A stretch of DNA of 30,852 nt from Lachnospiraceae bacterium (GTDB taxonomy: Bacteria; Bacillota_A; Clostridia; Lachnospirales; Lachnospiraceae), in contig JAILCT010000192.1 of assembly GCA_024690425.1 (NCBI GenBank), positions 1-30,852 of the forward strand, read 5' to 3'. The position numbers were made by a program, and so were the translations under genes. Positions 24,105-30,852 of the stretch are shown one piece after another (the stretch's first letter is position 1; each line of letters opens with the position of its first letter). The notes beneath the pieces are model-generated. The model made no database searches, was not told the origin of the DNA, and saw nothing but the letters and a program-made list of their open reading frames with translations.

Positions 24105-25091
24105 TCACAGTAAATGACTTCTCATATCATCGGCACTCATATTGAGCAGATAAGCCGGAGCAACATCAAATACGGTCTTGCAGCCGCTTAAGCCTTCCTT
24201 ATGCATTCTGTAGGCTGCCCTTGCATAGGCGATGAGTACAGATGATGTAAATTCGGGATTGGAATCAAGTGTAAGCTTGTACTCTATAACGTGCTTATTC
24301 TCATTATTCCATCCGGTGCAGCCGCTTCTTATCACCATACCGCCGTGAGGAATACCCTTATGGTCACGGTCGAGTTCTTCCTGAGATATGAAATGAACGG
24401 TCGTATCGTAATCAGCGAAGTAATTGGGCATGGTTACGATCTCCTTCTCTATTCTTGCCTTGTCGGCATCGGGTGAGGCGACAACAAAACATTCACGTGT
24501 GTGCTTCTGCCTTGTTGTGAGCTCGGGATTGGAGCCGGACCTTACTTCTTCAACAGCCTTCTCAACGGGTATTGTATATTGCCTTGCATCAAGGACTCCA
24601 TCGATCCGCCTTATGGCATCGGAGTGTCCCTGACTTACGCCCTTGCCCCAGAAGGTGTAATCCCTGCCAGCGGGAAGAATGGCATTGGCATATGCCCTGT
24701 TAAGCGAGAACATACCGGGATCCCATCCTACGGAGATCATTGCTATATGACCTCCTTCCCTTGCGGCAGCATCCACATTGGAGAAGTGCTCGGGAATACG
24801 TGCGTGTGTATCAAATGAATCTATAACATTAAAGTCCTTAGCGTATCTTGGGGTCATCTCGGGAAGATCGGTTGCACTTCCGCCACAGATGATAAGGACA
24901 TCAACATCACGCTTATGTGAAAGGATGTCATTTACCGAATATACGGGAACTCCTTTTGTAAGAATGCTGACAGCAGAAGGATCACGCCTTGTAAATACAC
25001 AGGCCAGTTCCATATCGTCATTCTGCTTTACGGCACACTCGATGCCCCTTCCCAGATTACCGTAACCTAAGATGCCTATTCTAATGCTCAT
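24105..25091 (-). CDS. ddh: meso-Diaminopimelate D-dehydrogenase
   Basis: Catalyses NADPH-dependent reductive amination of L-2-amino-6-oxopimelate to meso-diaminopimelate, the one-step branch of lysine and peptidoglycan precursor synthesis. The length (328 residues) is usual for the family. The N-terminal nucleotide-binding motif is GILGYGNLGRGIE. Substrate-site stretches include SVGWDPGMFSLNRAYA, WGKGVSQGHSDAIRRIDGV and HGGMVIRSGCTGWN. AAAGGA precedes the ATG. No other lysine gene is nearby. It is transcribed from the promoter at 25146-25174 and may share a transcript with the downstream kinase gene. Confidence 0.96.
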   Translation of the reverse strand: MSIRIGILGYGNLGRGIECAVKQNDDMELACVFTRRDPSAVSILTKGVPVYSVNDILSHKRDVDVLIICGGSATDLPEMTPRYAKDFNVIDSFDTHARIPEHFSNVDAAAREGGHIAMISVGWDPGMFSLNRAYANAILPAGRDYTFWGKGVSQGHSDAIRRIDGVLDARQYTIPVEKAVEEVRSGSNPELTTRQKHTRECFVVASPDADKARIEKEIVTMPNYFADYDTTVHFISQEELDRDHKGIPHGGMVIRSGCTGWNNENKHVIEYKLTLDSNPEFTSSVLIAYARAAYRMHKEGLSGCKTVFDVAPAYLLNMSADDMRSHLL

Positions 25092-25145
25092 GATATCAAG
25101 TCCTTTCCGGTATTTATTTTGAGATTTAACTGATTATCCTTACTA

Positions 25146-25174
25146 ATTTTATATATACTAACTCTCTTTTGCAA
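25146..25174 (-). promoter_or_regulatory. Promoter of ddh
   Basis: On the minus strand TTGCAA (25174-25169), a 17-base spacer, TAAAAT (25151-25146). The predicted start near 25139 leaves a leader of about 48 bases. It lies back to back with the promoter at 25181-25208. Confidence 0.65.
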
Positions 25175-25180
25175 CCCATT

Positions 25181-25208
25181 TTTAAAATAAAGACCAATAT
25201 GATATAAT
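25181..25208 (+). promoter_or_regulatory. Extended -10 promoter giving a leaderless mRNA
   Basis: TTTAAA (25181-25186), 16 bases, then TATAAT (25203-25208) preceded by the extended TGA. The last T of the -10 is only seven bases before the A of the ATG at 25215, so the predicted +1 coincides with the start codon. No Shine-Dalgarno sequence lies in between (TCCTTT). Confidence 0.65.
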
Positions 25209-25214
25209 TCCTTT

Positions 25215-26315
25215 ATGCGATTCGTTACTTTGTTTCTGAAAACAGAAAACGTACATCTTATCAAGGACGTGGGCATGATCCCCTACCGGCTGTATAAGGA
25301 TCATGGCTTCAACTGCACCCTTGCCTGCTATAAAAACAGCGAAGAATACGCCTATGCAGACAATGAGGTCAAGGGGCTGAAGCTTGACTTTGTCAGAAAA
25401 ACAAAAGCGGGTATCATACCTGACGGAATGAGATATCTTGCCGTAAACGCAAGGAAGATAGATATACTCAATATTTATCACCTGAACCTGTCATCGTATT
25501 TTTATGAGATCGTATACAGGCTGTTTAACCGTAAGGGAAAGATATATTTAAAGCTTGATATGAATCCTGCGGGGTTCGTCAGCTGCTTTAAGAAAAATCC
25601 CGTGGGGATCATAAAGAGAGCGACCATTAAGAGGGCTGATATCGTATCTGTTGAGACTACGCAGATGCTTAAGAAACTTAAGAAATATTACGGGGAAAAG
25701 GTCATCTTTATTCCAAACGGATGTTATACGGGTCCGGAGAGTGAAGGTTTAATACAGAAGGAAAATATCATCCTGACAGTCGGGAACCTGGGGACCTATG
25801 AAAAGGCAACGGATGTCCTTCTTGAAGCATATGCACAGTACATCGGGGAATCACCGGACAGTGACTGGAAGCTAAGGCTTGTCGGAAGCATTGATGAAGG
25901 ATTTAAACCGTATATTGATGACTATTTCAGGCGTTATCCCGGTATTGCGGACAGGGTTACCTTCACGGGACCTATAAATGACCGGGAGAAGTTAAGCCTG
26001 GAATACGAAAGAGCAAGGGTGTTCACGCTTCCGTCCCTGAGTGAGAGCTTTGGGATAGTACTCGTGGAAGCGGCATGCAGGGGATGCTACCTGATCACAT
26101 CCGATATGGTACCCGCAGGTTATGACATATCTGACAAATACAGATACGGATTGTCTGTACCTGCAGGCTCTCCTTTGGACCTGGCGGATGCCTTCTTAAG
26201 GGTATGCAACGGCCATATGGACTGGGATGATATCGCAAAAAAAACGGCAGCCCGGGTAAGGACTGCCTATGACTGGCATAAGATCGTAAACAGACTCCAT
26301 GACAGGCTATGCTGA
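25215..26315 (+). CDS. Glycosyltransferase, GT4-like (GT-B fold)
   Basis: A cytoplasmic glycosyltransferase of 366 residues, probably extending a lipid-linked surface glycan. The C-terminal donor-binding half is typical of GT4: VIFIPNGCYT, then ILTVGNLGTYEKATDVLLEA, VTFTGPINDREKL, and the EX7E-type stretch LPSLSESFGIVLVEAACRGC with both glutamates. The N-terminal acceptor half is poorly conserved, as usual. The ATG at 25215 directly follows an extended -10 box without a ribosome binding site; the next in-frame ATGs are deep in the protein, so this start appears real and leaderless. The 3' end overlaps the opposing GT2 gene by nine bases. The sugar is unknown. Confidence 0.9.
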   Translation: MRFVTLFLKTENVHLIKDVGMIPYRLYKDHGFNCTLACYKNSEEYAYADNEVKGLKLDFVRKTKAGIIPDGMRYLAVNARKIDILNIYHLNLSSYFYEIVYRLFNRKGKIYLKLDMNPAGFVSCFKKNPVGIIKRATIKRADIVSVETTQMLKKLKKYYGEKVIFIPNGCYTGPESEGLIQKENIILTVGNLGTYEKATDVLLEAYAQYIGESPDSDWKLRLVGSIDEGFKPYIDDYFRRYPGIADRVTFTGPINDREKLSLEYERARVFTLPSLSESFGIVLVEAACRGCYLITSDMVPAGYDISDKYRYGLSVPAGSPLDLADAFLRVCNGHMDWDDIAKKTAARVRTAYDWHKIVNRLHDRLC

Positions 26316-27164
26316 CCGTTCCCAGTCCGGGATGGTGAGCCTGGCATTCTGCCTGCGTATCCTTAACTGGATACTGCGGATAAGCTTCTTGACAGCATCG
26401 GGGAAGTGATCCATCACAAACTGCTTAACCTTCATCTGACGGAGCTTGACGCTTAATTCGGCAGCCGTGGGACCGTCAATCCCGTGAGAATTTCTTATCT
26501 TAAGCGTTTCCATGTAAGTGTCATACAGCTTTAGTGAAGACACGCCGTTCTTTGAAATAATACATGTTATGACCCCCGTATCCCTGAAGAAAAATCCCTT
26601 CTTGTACATGGATAGAAGGAAATCATAATCCGCGCCTATGCGGTAATCCGTCTTATAGGGATACCGGCTCATAAGCTCCCTGTTTATAAAGGCTGACTGA
26701 TGGGAAAAGGGCATCCTTTCTTCAATAGCCTCGAAAGACTTGCGGAACATATAATAACGCCCGTATTCGCACTCCACAGCGTCACCGTACAGGATCGCCG
26801 CATTGGGATAGTTGCTCTTGTTGAATATCTGTGAAAGAACAGAGGAAGAATAGAAACAGTCCCCTGCATTCATGAAGTTGATCCAGGTTCCCCTGCTTCT
26901 CGATACCGCCTTGTTCATCCCGTCATAAATCCCGCTGTCTGCCTCGGAAATACAGGAAAAGGATATATTACGCTCTTCAAACCTGGGTTTATACTTCTTT
27001 ATGATATCGGAAGTTCCGTCATCGGACCCTCCGTCCTGTATGAGGTATTCGAAGTCATGATAATCCTGAGCCAGCACAGATTCGATCGTTTTAACAATGT
27101 CACGGCCGGGATTACGGCATACCGTTATGACTGATACATTTGGTTTTGAATTCTTCTCGTCCAT
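26307..27164 (-). CDS. Glycosyltransferase family 2
   Basis: A GT-A fold enzyme of 285 residues. It begins MDEKNSKPNVSVITVCRNPG, followed by SVLAQDYHDFEYLIQDGGSD and GIYDGMNKAV, with a DxD-like region near NAGDCFYSS and the acceptor-side HQSAFINRELM. This is the pattern of WcaA/colanic-acid-type family 2 transferases. The frame stays open upstream to 27248, but that start would overlap the divergent gene. The ATG at 27164 has the family N-terminus immediately after it and an extended -10 box seven bases before it, implying a leaderless message with no ribosome binding site. It is the only gene on this strand in the glycan locus and it converges on the GT4 gene. Donor and acceptor are unknown. 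Confidence 0.88.
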   Translation of the reverse strand: MDEKNSKPNVSVITVCRNPGRDIVKTIESVLAQDYHDFEYLIQDGGSDDGTSDIIKKYKPRFEERNISFSCISEADSGIYDGMNKAVSRSRGTWINFMNAGDCFYSSSVLSQIFNKSNYPNAAILYGDAVECEYGRYYMFRKSFEAIEERMPFSHQSAFINRELMSRYPYKTDYRIGADYDFLLSMYKKGFFFRDTGVITCIISKNGVSSLKLYDTYMETLKIRNSHGIDGPTAAELSVKLRQMKVKQFVMDHFPDAVKKLIRSIQLRIRRQNARLTIPDWERSA

Positions 27165-27171
27165 GAAAATG

Positions 27172-27180
27172 ATTATATCA
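27172..27180 (-). promoter_or_regulatory. Extended -10 promoter of the GT2 gene, predicted leaderless
   Basis: On the minus strand TGATATAAT (27180-27172) lies seven bases before the ATG at 27164, putting +1 at the base next to the start codon. The intervening bases (CATTTTC) contain no Shine-Dalgarno sequence. No good -35 box is seen, as is common for extended -10 promoters. Confidence 0.6.
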
Positions 27181-27192
27181 TACTTGCCCAAA

Positions 27193-27221
27193 TTGTGGTA
27201 TGCTATGGAATGAATTATATT
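27193..27221 (+). promoter_or_regulatory. Possible promoter of the glycan genes from 27238
   Basis: TTGTGG (27193-27198), 17 bases, TATATT (27216-27221). The predicted start near 27228 would fall at the ribosome binding site (GGAGG, 27228-27232), which leaves almost no leader. The real start may therefore lie elsewhere. Confidence 0.4.
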
Positions 27222-27237
27222 TAGCCTGGAGGAAGAA

Positions 27238-28107
27238 ATGAAGACCACTGCAGCAATGGTGATTCTTAATTACAACGATATGAAGGTTACCGAGAAGCTG
27301 ACAAGGGCGGTCATGGACTACGAGTGCCTTGACAGGGTGATAGTTGTTGACAACAGGTCGACCGATGGCTCGTACGAGTACCTTAAGAATTCCTTCAGGA
27401 AATCGGAAGTTGATATTATCCAGGCACCTGTCAACGGGGGTTATGCGACAGGTAACAATTTCGGTGTAAGATATGCCATTGATCACTACTCACCCGAGTA
27501 TGTGTTCATAGCCAATCCCGATATTGCCGTATCACAGAGCACGATATCTTCAATGATAAGAGATATGCATAACCATCGTGATTACGGTGTGATGGCACCT
27601 TTGGTGGTGCAGGGATATAACGTCTGGAAGCTTCCCGGCTTCATCGGAATGATAGAGAGCCTGTTTCTTGTATGGTTTAATCTTGATAAGCGCCATATCA
27701 AGAAGAAACTTCTTGCTTCACCGAACCGTATTGAGACTGTCGGGGTTGTTGAGGGGTCTTTTTTTGTGATAAGGGTGAAGGATTATCTGGCGATAGGCGG
27801 CTTCGATGAAAGAACATTTCTGTATGCCGAAGAGATAATCCTTGCAAGGAGGCTTAAGTCAGTGGGACAGAAGGTCGGTGTCCTGACAATGGAGAGATAT
27901 GACCATCTTCATTCGACCAGTATAAAGAAGGCTTATGATTCTTCCAAGAGGAAGGCCTTTCCCAACTTTTATGCCAGCTTTAAGATATATAACAAGTATT
28001 ACCTTAAGACCAATTTTCTGCAGGACGGGATTTTTTGGATATGTTATGAGCTTGCATACTTTGAAAGATTTCTGTACGACATAGTGAAAAAGGTTAAAAA
28101 TGCTTAA
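27238..28107 (+). CDS. Glycosyltransferase family 2, rhamnosyltransferase-like
   Basis: A 289-residue GT-A enzyme. Visible motifs are AAMVILNYNDMKVTEKL, VIVVDNRSTDGSYEYL, APVNGGYATGNNFGVRYA, and a NPDIAVS DxD-equivalent. VEGSFFVIRVKDYLAIGGFD and FLYAEEIILARRLK follow, matching the acceptor-binding GGFDE..F.Y.ED pattern of rhamnosyl/WbbL-like transferases. A strong GGAGGA precedes the ATG. The 3' end overlaps the acyltransferase gene by eight bases, so the two are coupled. The C-terminus is aromatic and basic, fitting membrane association. Sugar specificity is not proven. Confidence 0.9.
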   Translation: MKTTAAMVILNYNDMKVTEKLTRAVMDYECLDRVIVVDNRSTDGSYEYLKNSFRKSEVDIIQAPVNGGYATGNNFGVRYAIDHYSPEYVFIANPDIAVSQSTISSMIRDMHNHRDYGVMAPLVVQGYNVWKLPGFIGMIESLFLVWFNLDKRHIKKKLLASPNRIETVGVVEGSFFVIRVKDYLAIGGFDERTFLYAEEIILARRLKSVGQKVGVLTMERYDHLHSTSIKKAYDSSKRKAFPNFYASFKIYNKYYLKTNFLQDGIFWICYELAYFERFLYDIVKKVKNA

Positions 28108-28822
28108 ACGTAAACTTCAGGAGATCGGATCAATATTATACAGAAACATATGCTATCCTTTCGTCCGCATGAGAACAGAGTCAGGAACGGGAAGCATCAT
28201 GAAGCAGGGCTCCTATCTTAACAAGGGTTCAGTACTGGAAGGACGCAATTATATAGGCAGGGATACCAGGCTGAGCAATGTCAGGGTAGGGTACGGTTCA
28301 TATGTTAATAACCTGTGTGATCTGTCCAATGCAAGGATAGGAAGATACACATCCATCGGAACAAGGGTCACAACCGAGCTTGGCTCACACCCTCTGGATG
28401 GGAAACATGCCGCCCTTCATCCGGCATTTTATTCGTCGGCGGGAGCTCTTGGCTATACTTATTCGGATAAGGATACATACACAGAGATGAAGTATCTTGA
28501 TGAAGGATCTGGTATCCAGGTGATCATAGGAAATGATGTGTGGATAGGTAATAATGTAAGTATTCTTGAAGGCGTTACTATAGGCGACGGCGCCGTTATA
28601 GCAGCCGGAGCAGTGGTGACGCAGGACATTGAACCGTATGCAATATACGCGGGTGTACCGGCCCGCAGGATCCGCGACAGGTTTACCGGAGATAAGGCTG
28701 ATTCACTGCTTAAGCTTAAGTGGTGGGATATGGAAGAAGATATGATAAAAGGCCTTGTGAATAAAGGACTGTTTGATGATGTTGACAGGCTGCTTGAGCA
28801 GCTGAACGACAGAGGGGAATGA
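28100..28822 (+). CDS. Left-handed beta-helix (hexapeptide) acyltransferase
   Basis: A 240-residue acetyltransferase of the CatB/xenobiotic-WbbJ type, using acetyl-CoA or another acyl-CoA. Hexapeptide turns run from about residue 30 (GSYLNKGSVLEGRNYIGRDT) to RIGRYTSIG and again in IGNDVWIGNNVSI, EGVTIGDGAVIAAGAVVT. The family end motif IYAGVPARRIRDRF is present, with the long acceptor loop (SHPLDGKHAALHPAFYS) that carries the conserved His. The likely task is O-acetylation of a glycan residue made by the neighbouring transferases. It overlaps the preceding gene and ends one base before the next ATG, so it is a core member of the operon. Confidence 0.92.
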   Translation: MLKRKLQEIGSILYRNICYPFVRMRTESGTGSIMKQGSYLNKGSVLEGRNYIGRDTRLSNVRVGYGSYVNNLCDLSNARIGRYTSIGTRVTTELGSHPLDGKHAALHPAFYSSAGALGYTYSDKDTYTEMKYLDEGSGIQVIIGNDVWIGNNVSILEGVTIGDGAVIAAGAVVTQDIEPYAIYAGVPARRIRDRFTGDKADSLLKLKWWDMEEDMIKGLVNKGLFDDVDRLLEQLNDRGE

Positions 28823-28823
28823 T

Positions 28824-29981
28824 ATGGACAGGATAGCGATCGTTGTGATTGCATATAACAGAGGCAGGGCACTTACCAGGCTTCTTGATTCCCTGTCGAA
28901 TGCATATTATCCCGAGGGCCTGTCGGTTCCTCTGATAATAAGCGTTGACAGGAGCGATTCCGACGAGGTCTCCCGGATTGCGAAGGACTACATATGGGAA
29001 CATGGGGATAAGATGGTCAGGCTGCAGGAAGAAAATCTCGGACTCAGAAGGCATGTTCTTCAGTGCGGCGACACGGTTTATCAATATGACGGTATCATAA
29101 TGCTTGAGGATGATCTGTATGTATCACCCTCTTTCTATATGTATGCCCTGGCTGCGATCAGAAGGACCGGGGCAGACAGGAAGATATGCGGGATATCTCT
29201 TTATAATCACCGGCTTAATGTTCATGCCAGGGAACCTTTTGAAGCGATAGACGACGGCTATGACAATTATTACATGCAGTTTGCATCCTCCTGGGGACAG
29301 GCATTTACACGTGATCAGTGGGCAGGCTTCCGGGAATGGTATGAAGGGCATAAGGATTATGAGATCGGGGCAGACAACGTACCGGTGAATGTTTCATCCT
29401 GGTCCGACAAGTCATGGCTTAAGTATTATATCAAATATCTTATAGATAACGATGGATATTTTCTCTATCCGAGGATATCCTATACGACCAATTTCGGGGA
29501 TGAAGGAACTCATGCGGATTCCGGTGTAAATGACCTTCAGGTTCCCCTGGCAGGGCTGCGAAAGTATGGGCAGATTGATTTTCACTTCTCGGATATTAAC
29601 GAATCGGGGGCGGTGTATGATGCCTATTTTGAGAATATGCGGCTTGCAGACAGGCTCAACGAAAGCGTAAGGAATGAAATAACAGTCGATCTGTATGGAA
29701 AGAAACAGCCGGGAGGCTATAAAAGGTATGTATTGAGCTCTGCCTCCCTTCCTTACAGGATACTTGAGACTTTTGGGAGAAAGATGCGCCCTGTGGATGC
29801 CAACGTATATTATAAGACGGAAGGCAGGGACTTTTTCCTGTATGATACATCCAAGGCCGGACAGGCTCCGGAAACGGATGAACCGTCGAGATATCTATAT
29901 AATTACAGGGCACTTAAGGCAAAGGAAATGACGGAAGTCCTTAAGTATCGTATAAAGAGTAAAATACCCTTTATGAAATAA
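28824..29981 (+). CDS. GT-A glycosyltransferase, GNT-I/GT2-like
   Basis: A 385-residue protein whose N-terminal 210 residues form a GT-A fold: IAIVVIAYNRGRALTRLLDS, IISVDRSDSDEVSRIAKD, QEENLGLRRHVLQCGD, and an acidic metal site MLEDDLYVSPSFYMYAL. This EDD pattern and the later WGQAFTRDQW and SWSDKSWLKY resemble bacterial relatives of N-acetylglucosaminyltransferase I (GT13-like) often found in capsule loci. The last 170 residues have no recognised domain and are variable and charged. AGGGGAA precedes the ATG, one base after the acyltransferase stop. Donor unknown; it may act on a branch sugar. Confidence 0.82.
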   Translation: MDRIAIVVIAYNRGRALTRLLDSLSNAYYPEGLSVPLIISVDRSDSDEVSRIAKDYIWEHGDKMVRLQEENLGLRRHVLQCGDTVYQYDGIIMLEDDLYVSPSFYMYALAAIRRTGADRKICGISLYNHRLNVHAREPFEAIDDGYDNYYMQFASSWGQAFTRDQWAGFREWYEGHKDYEIGADNVPVNVSSWSDKSWLKYYIKYLIDNDGYFLYPRISYTTNFGDEGTHADSGVNDLQVPLAGLRKYGQIDFHFSDINESGAVYDAYFENMRLADRLNESVRNEITVDLYGKKQPGGYKRYVLSSASLPYRILETFGRKMRPVDANVYYKTEGRDFFLYDTSKAGQAPETDEPSRYLYNYRALKAKEMTEVLKYRIKSKIPFMK

Positions 29982-30013
29982 GGCTTATTCGGGAGACAGC
30001 AACAGCAGCGATA

Positions 30014-30852
30014 ATGTGTGGAATATTTGGCGTTATTAATAAAAAAATAGATAAAGATCTTGCCGATAAATGTGTGGATCGCATGGCTCACAGAGGTCCG
30101 GACGGGCGGGGCGTCTGGCAGGAGAAGGGTACGACACTCGGCCACCGGAGGCTTGCAATTCTTGATCTGTCCGAGAACGGAACCCAGCCCATGACATATG
30201 ATGACGGGCGTTATGTGCTTGTATTTAACGGGGAGATATTCAACTTTCTGGAGATACGGGATGAGCTCAGGGACAAGGGATATGACTTTAAGAGTGATTC
30301 CGATTCGGAAGTTCTTCTGGCTTCATATAAGGAATGGCGGGAGAAGTGCCTTGACCGCTTTAACGGGATGTGGGCATTCCTTATCTGGGACAGGAAAGAG
30401 GAGAGGCTCTTTGTCTCGCGTGACCGCTTCGGTGTAAAGCCTCTGTTTTACGCAAGGATTGACGACGGAGGACTGGCTTTCGGTTCGGAGATGAAGGTCA
30501 TAACACCGTTAATGAATGAGGTTAAGCCCAACAGGCCCCTTGTCACCGATCCGGGAAGGATAGTGTTTTATGAGAGCACTGATGAATGTGTGATCGAAGG
30601 TATTAAGCGCTTTCCCGCCGGATCATATGCCTATGCCGATAAGGATGGCATGAATATCACAAGATGGTGGGACACACTTGATAATCTTGTCAGTGTTCCG
30701 GCTGAATATGAAGAACAGGTAGAGATGTTAAGGGACCTCTTCCTGGATGCCTGCAAGCTCAGGATGCGAAGCGATGTCACGATAGGGACAGCGCTTTCCG
30801 GAGGGCTTGATTCTTCAGCGACCATATGCTCCATGGCTCATCTGGCCGGTAC
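30014..30852 (+). CDS. asnB: AsnB-family glutamine amidotransferase/asparagine synthetase, 3' end cut off
   Basis: Begins at ATG 30014 and stays open to the window end (279 codons visible of a usual 600 or so). The N-terminal glutamine amidotransferase domain starts MCGIFGVI with catalytic Cys2 and continues MAHRGPDGRG, LGHRRLAILDLS, FNGEIFNFLE and VSRDRFGVKPLFY. The synthetase domain begins at about residue 240 with the ATP-pyrophosphatase loop ALSGGLDSSAT. Asparagine synthetases and glycan-modifying amidotransferases share this layout. Its place at the end of a glycosyltransferase row favours amidation of a uronic acid residue, but the missing C-terminal half prevents a decision. The ATG must be correct because Cys must follow Met. 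The only purine-rich site (GGGAGA) is about 18 bases upstream, so initiation looks weak. Confidence 0.9.
   Translation, partial: MCGIFGVINKKIDKDLADKCVDRMAHRGPDGRGVWQEKGTTLGHRRLAILDLSENGTQPMTYDDGRYVLVFNGEIFNFLEIRDELRDKGYDFKSDSDSEVLLASYKEWREKCLDRFNGMWAFLIWDRKEERLFVSRDRFGVKPLFYARIDDGGLAFGSEMKVITPLMNEVKPNRPLVTDPGRIVFYESTDECVIEGIKRFPAGSYAYADKDGMNITRWWDTLDNLVSVPAEYEEQVEMLRDLFLDACKLRMRSDVTIGTALSGGLDSSATICSMAHLAG

Noticed and set aside
27165..27248. Longer start for the minus-strand GT2 gene
   Set aside because: It would run through the promoter region and into the divergent gene; the GT2 fold begins right after the ATG at 27164.
29977..29989. Palindrome AATAAGGCTTATT, also at 6195-6207, spanning the stop codons of two genes
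   Set aside because: Thirteen bases with symmetry around a TAA stop can recur by chance, the flanks differ, and only the copy at 6195 forms part of a hairpin with a T-run.

Overview
The window looks like a chromosomal segment of a Gram-positive anaerobe of the Clostridia, most likely a Lachnospiraceae (Butyrivibrio/Roseburia-like) organism. This rests on protein style, not on a search. The pointers are a clostridial-type pyruvate phosphate dikinase, a stand-alone TrpB2, meso-diaminopimelate dehydrogenase, PlsY, strong AGGAGG ribosome binding sites, TATAAT-type promoters, and cell-surface polysaccharide genes mixed with c-di-GMP and two-component signalling. Base composition is about mid-40s % G+C by eye. 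I see no tRNA, rRNA, CRISPR array, transposase, integrase or phage gene. No stretch longer than about 260 bases lacks a gene.

Region 1 (1-6.2 kb): the 3' part of ppdK with an unusual 75-residue Lys/Ala/Glu/Val-rich tail; an orphan trpB2 bracketed by two near-identical 53-bp direct repeats; then a metal-efflux unit made of a small CxxC HMA protein and a Zn/Cd-type P1B ATPase, behind a promoter whose start site carries an ArsR/SmtB-like operator. Region 2 (6.2-10 kb): a polyprenyl-phosphate glycosylphosphotransferase, a fusion of the membrane/Rossmann half of such an enzyme to a WecG/TagA/CpsF glycosyltransferase, and plsY, closed by a strong bidirectional hairpin. Region 3 (10-13 kb, minus strand): a membrane-anchored trigger-factor/FKBP-like foldase and an O-antigen-ligase/Wzy-like polytopic protein.

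Region 4 (13.1-19.3 kb): six tightly packed plus-strand genes behind one good promoter: a Sel1-like repeat protein, an NhaC-family antiporter, an AAC(3)-DUF4910-winged-helix fusion, an acyl carrier protein, a MaoC-like hydratase and a sirtuin. Several of these genes overlap. I regard this as the best candidate for an undescribed system, possibly ACP-dependent acylation of an amino sugar or other amine plus NAD-dependent deacylation. Region 5 (19.4-25.1 kb): a degenerate-GGDEF/intact-EAL protein with a duplicated C-terminal sensory module, tail to tail with a soluble hybrid histidine kinase, then ddh. Region 6 (25.2 kb to end): a polysaccharide locus with four glycosyltransferases, a hexapeptide acyltransferase and a truncated AsnB-family amidotransferase. 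Two of its glycosyltransferase genes have an extended -10 box so close to the ATG that their mRNAs are predicted to be leaderless.

Regions 2, 3 and 6 together supply most steps of a lipid-linked surface glycan: initiation, second sugar, chain extension, O-acylation, possible amidation, and ligation or polymerisation. Region 4 may supply an acyl modification of that glycan or of protein.
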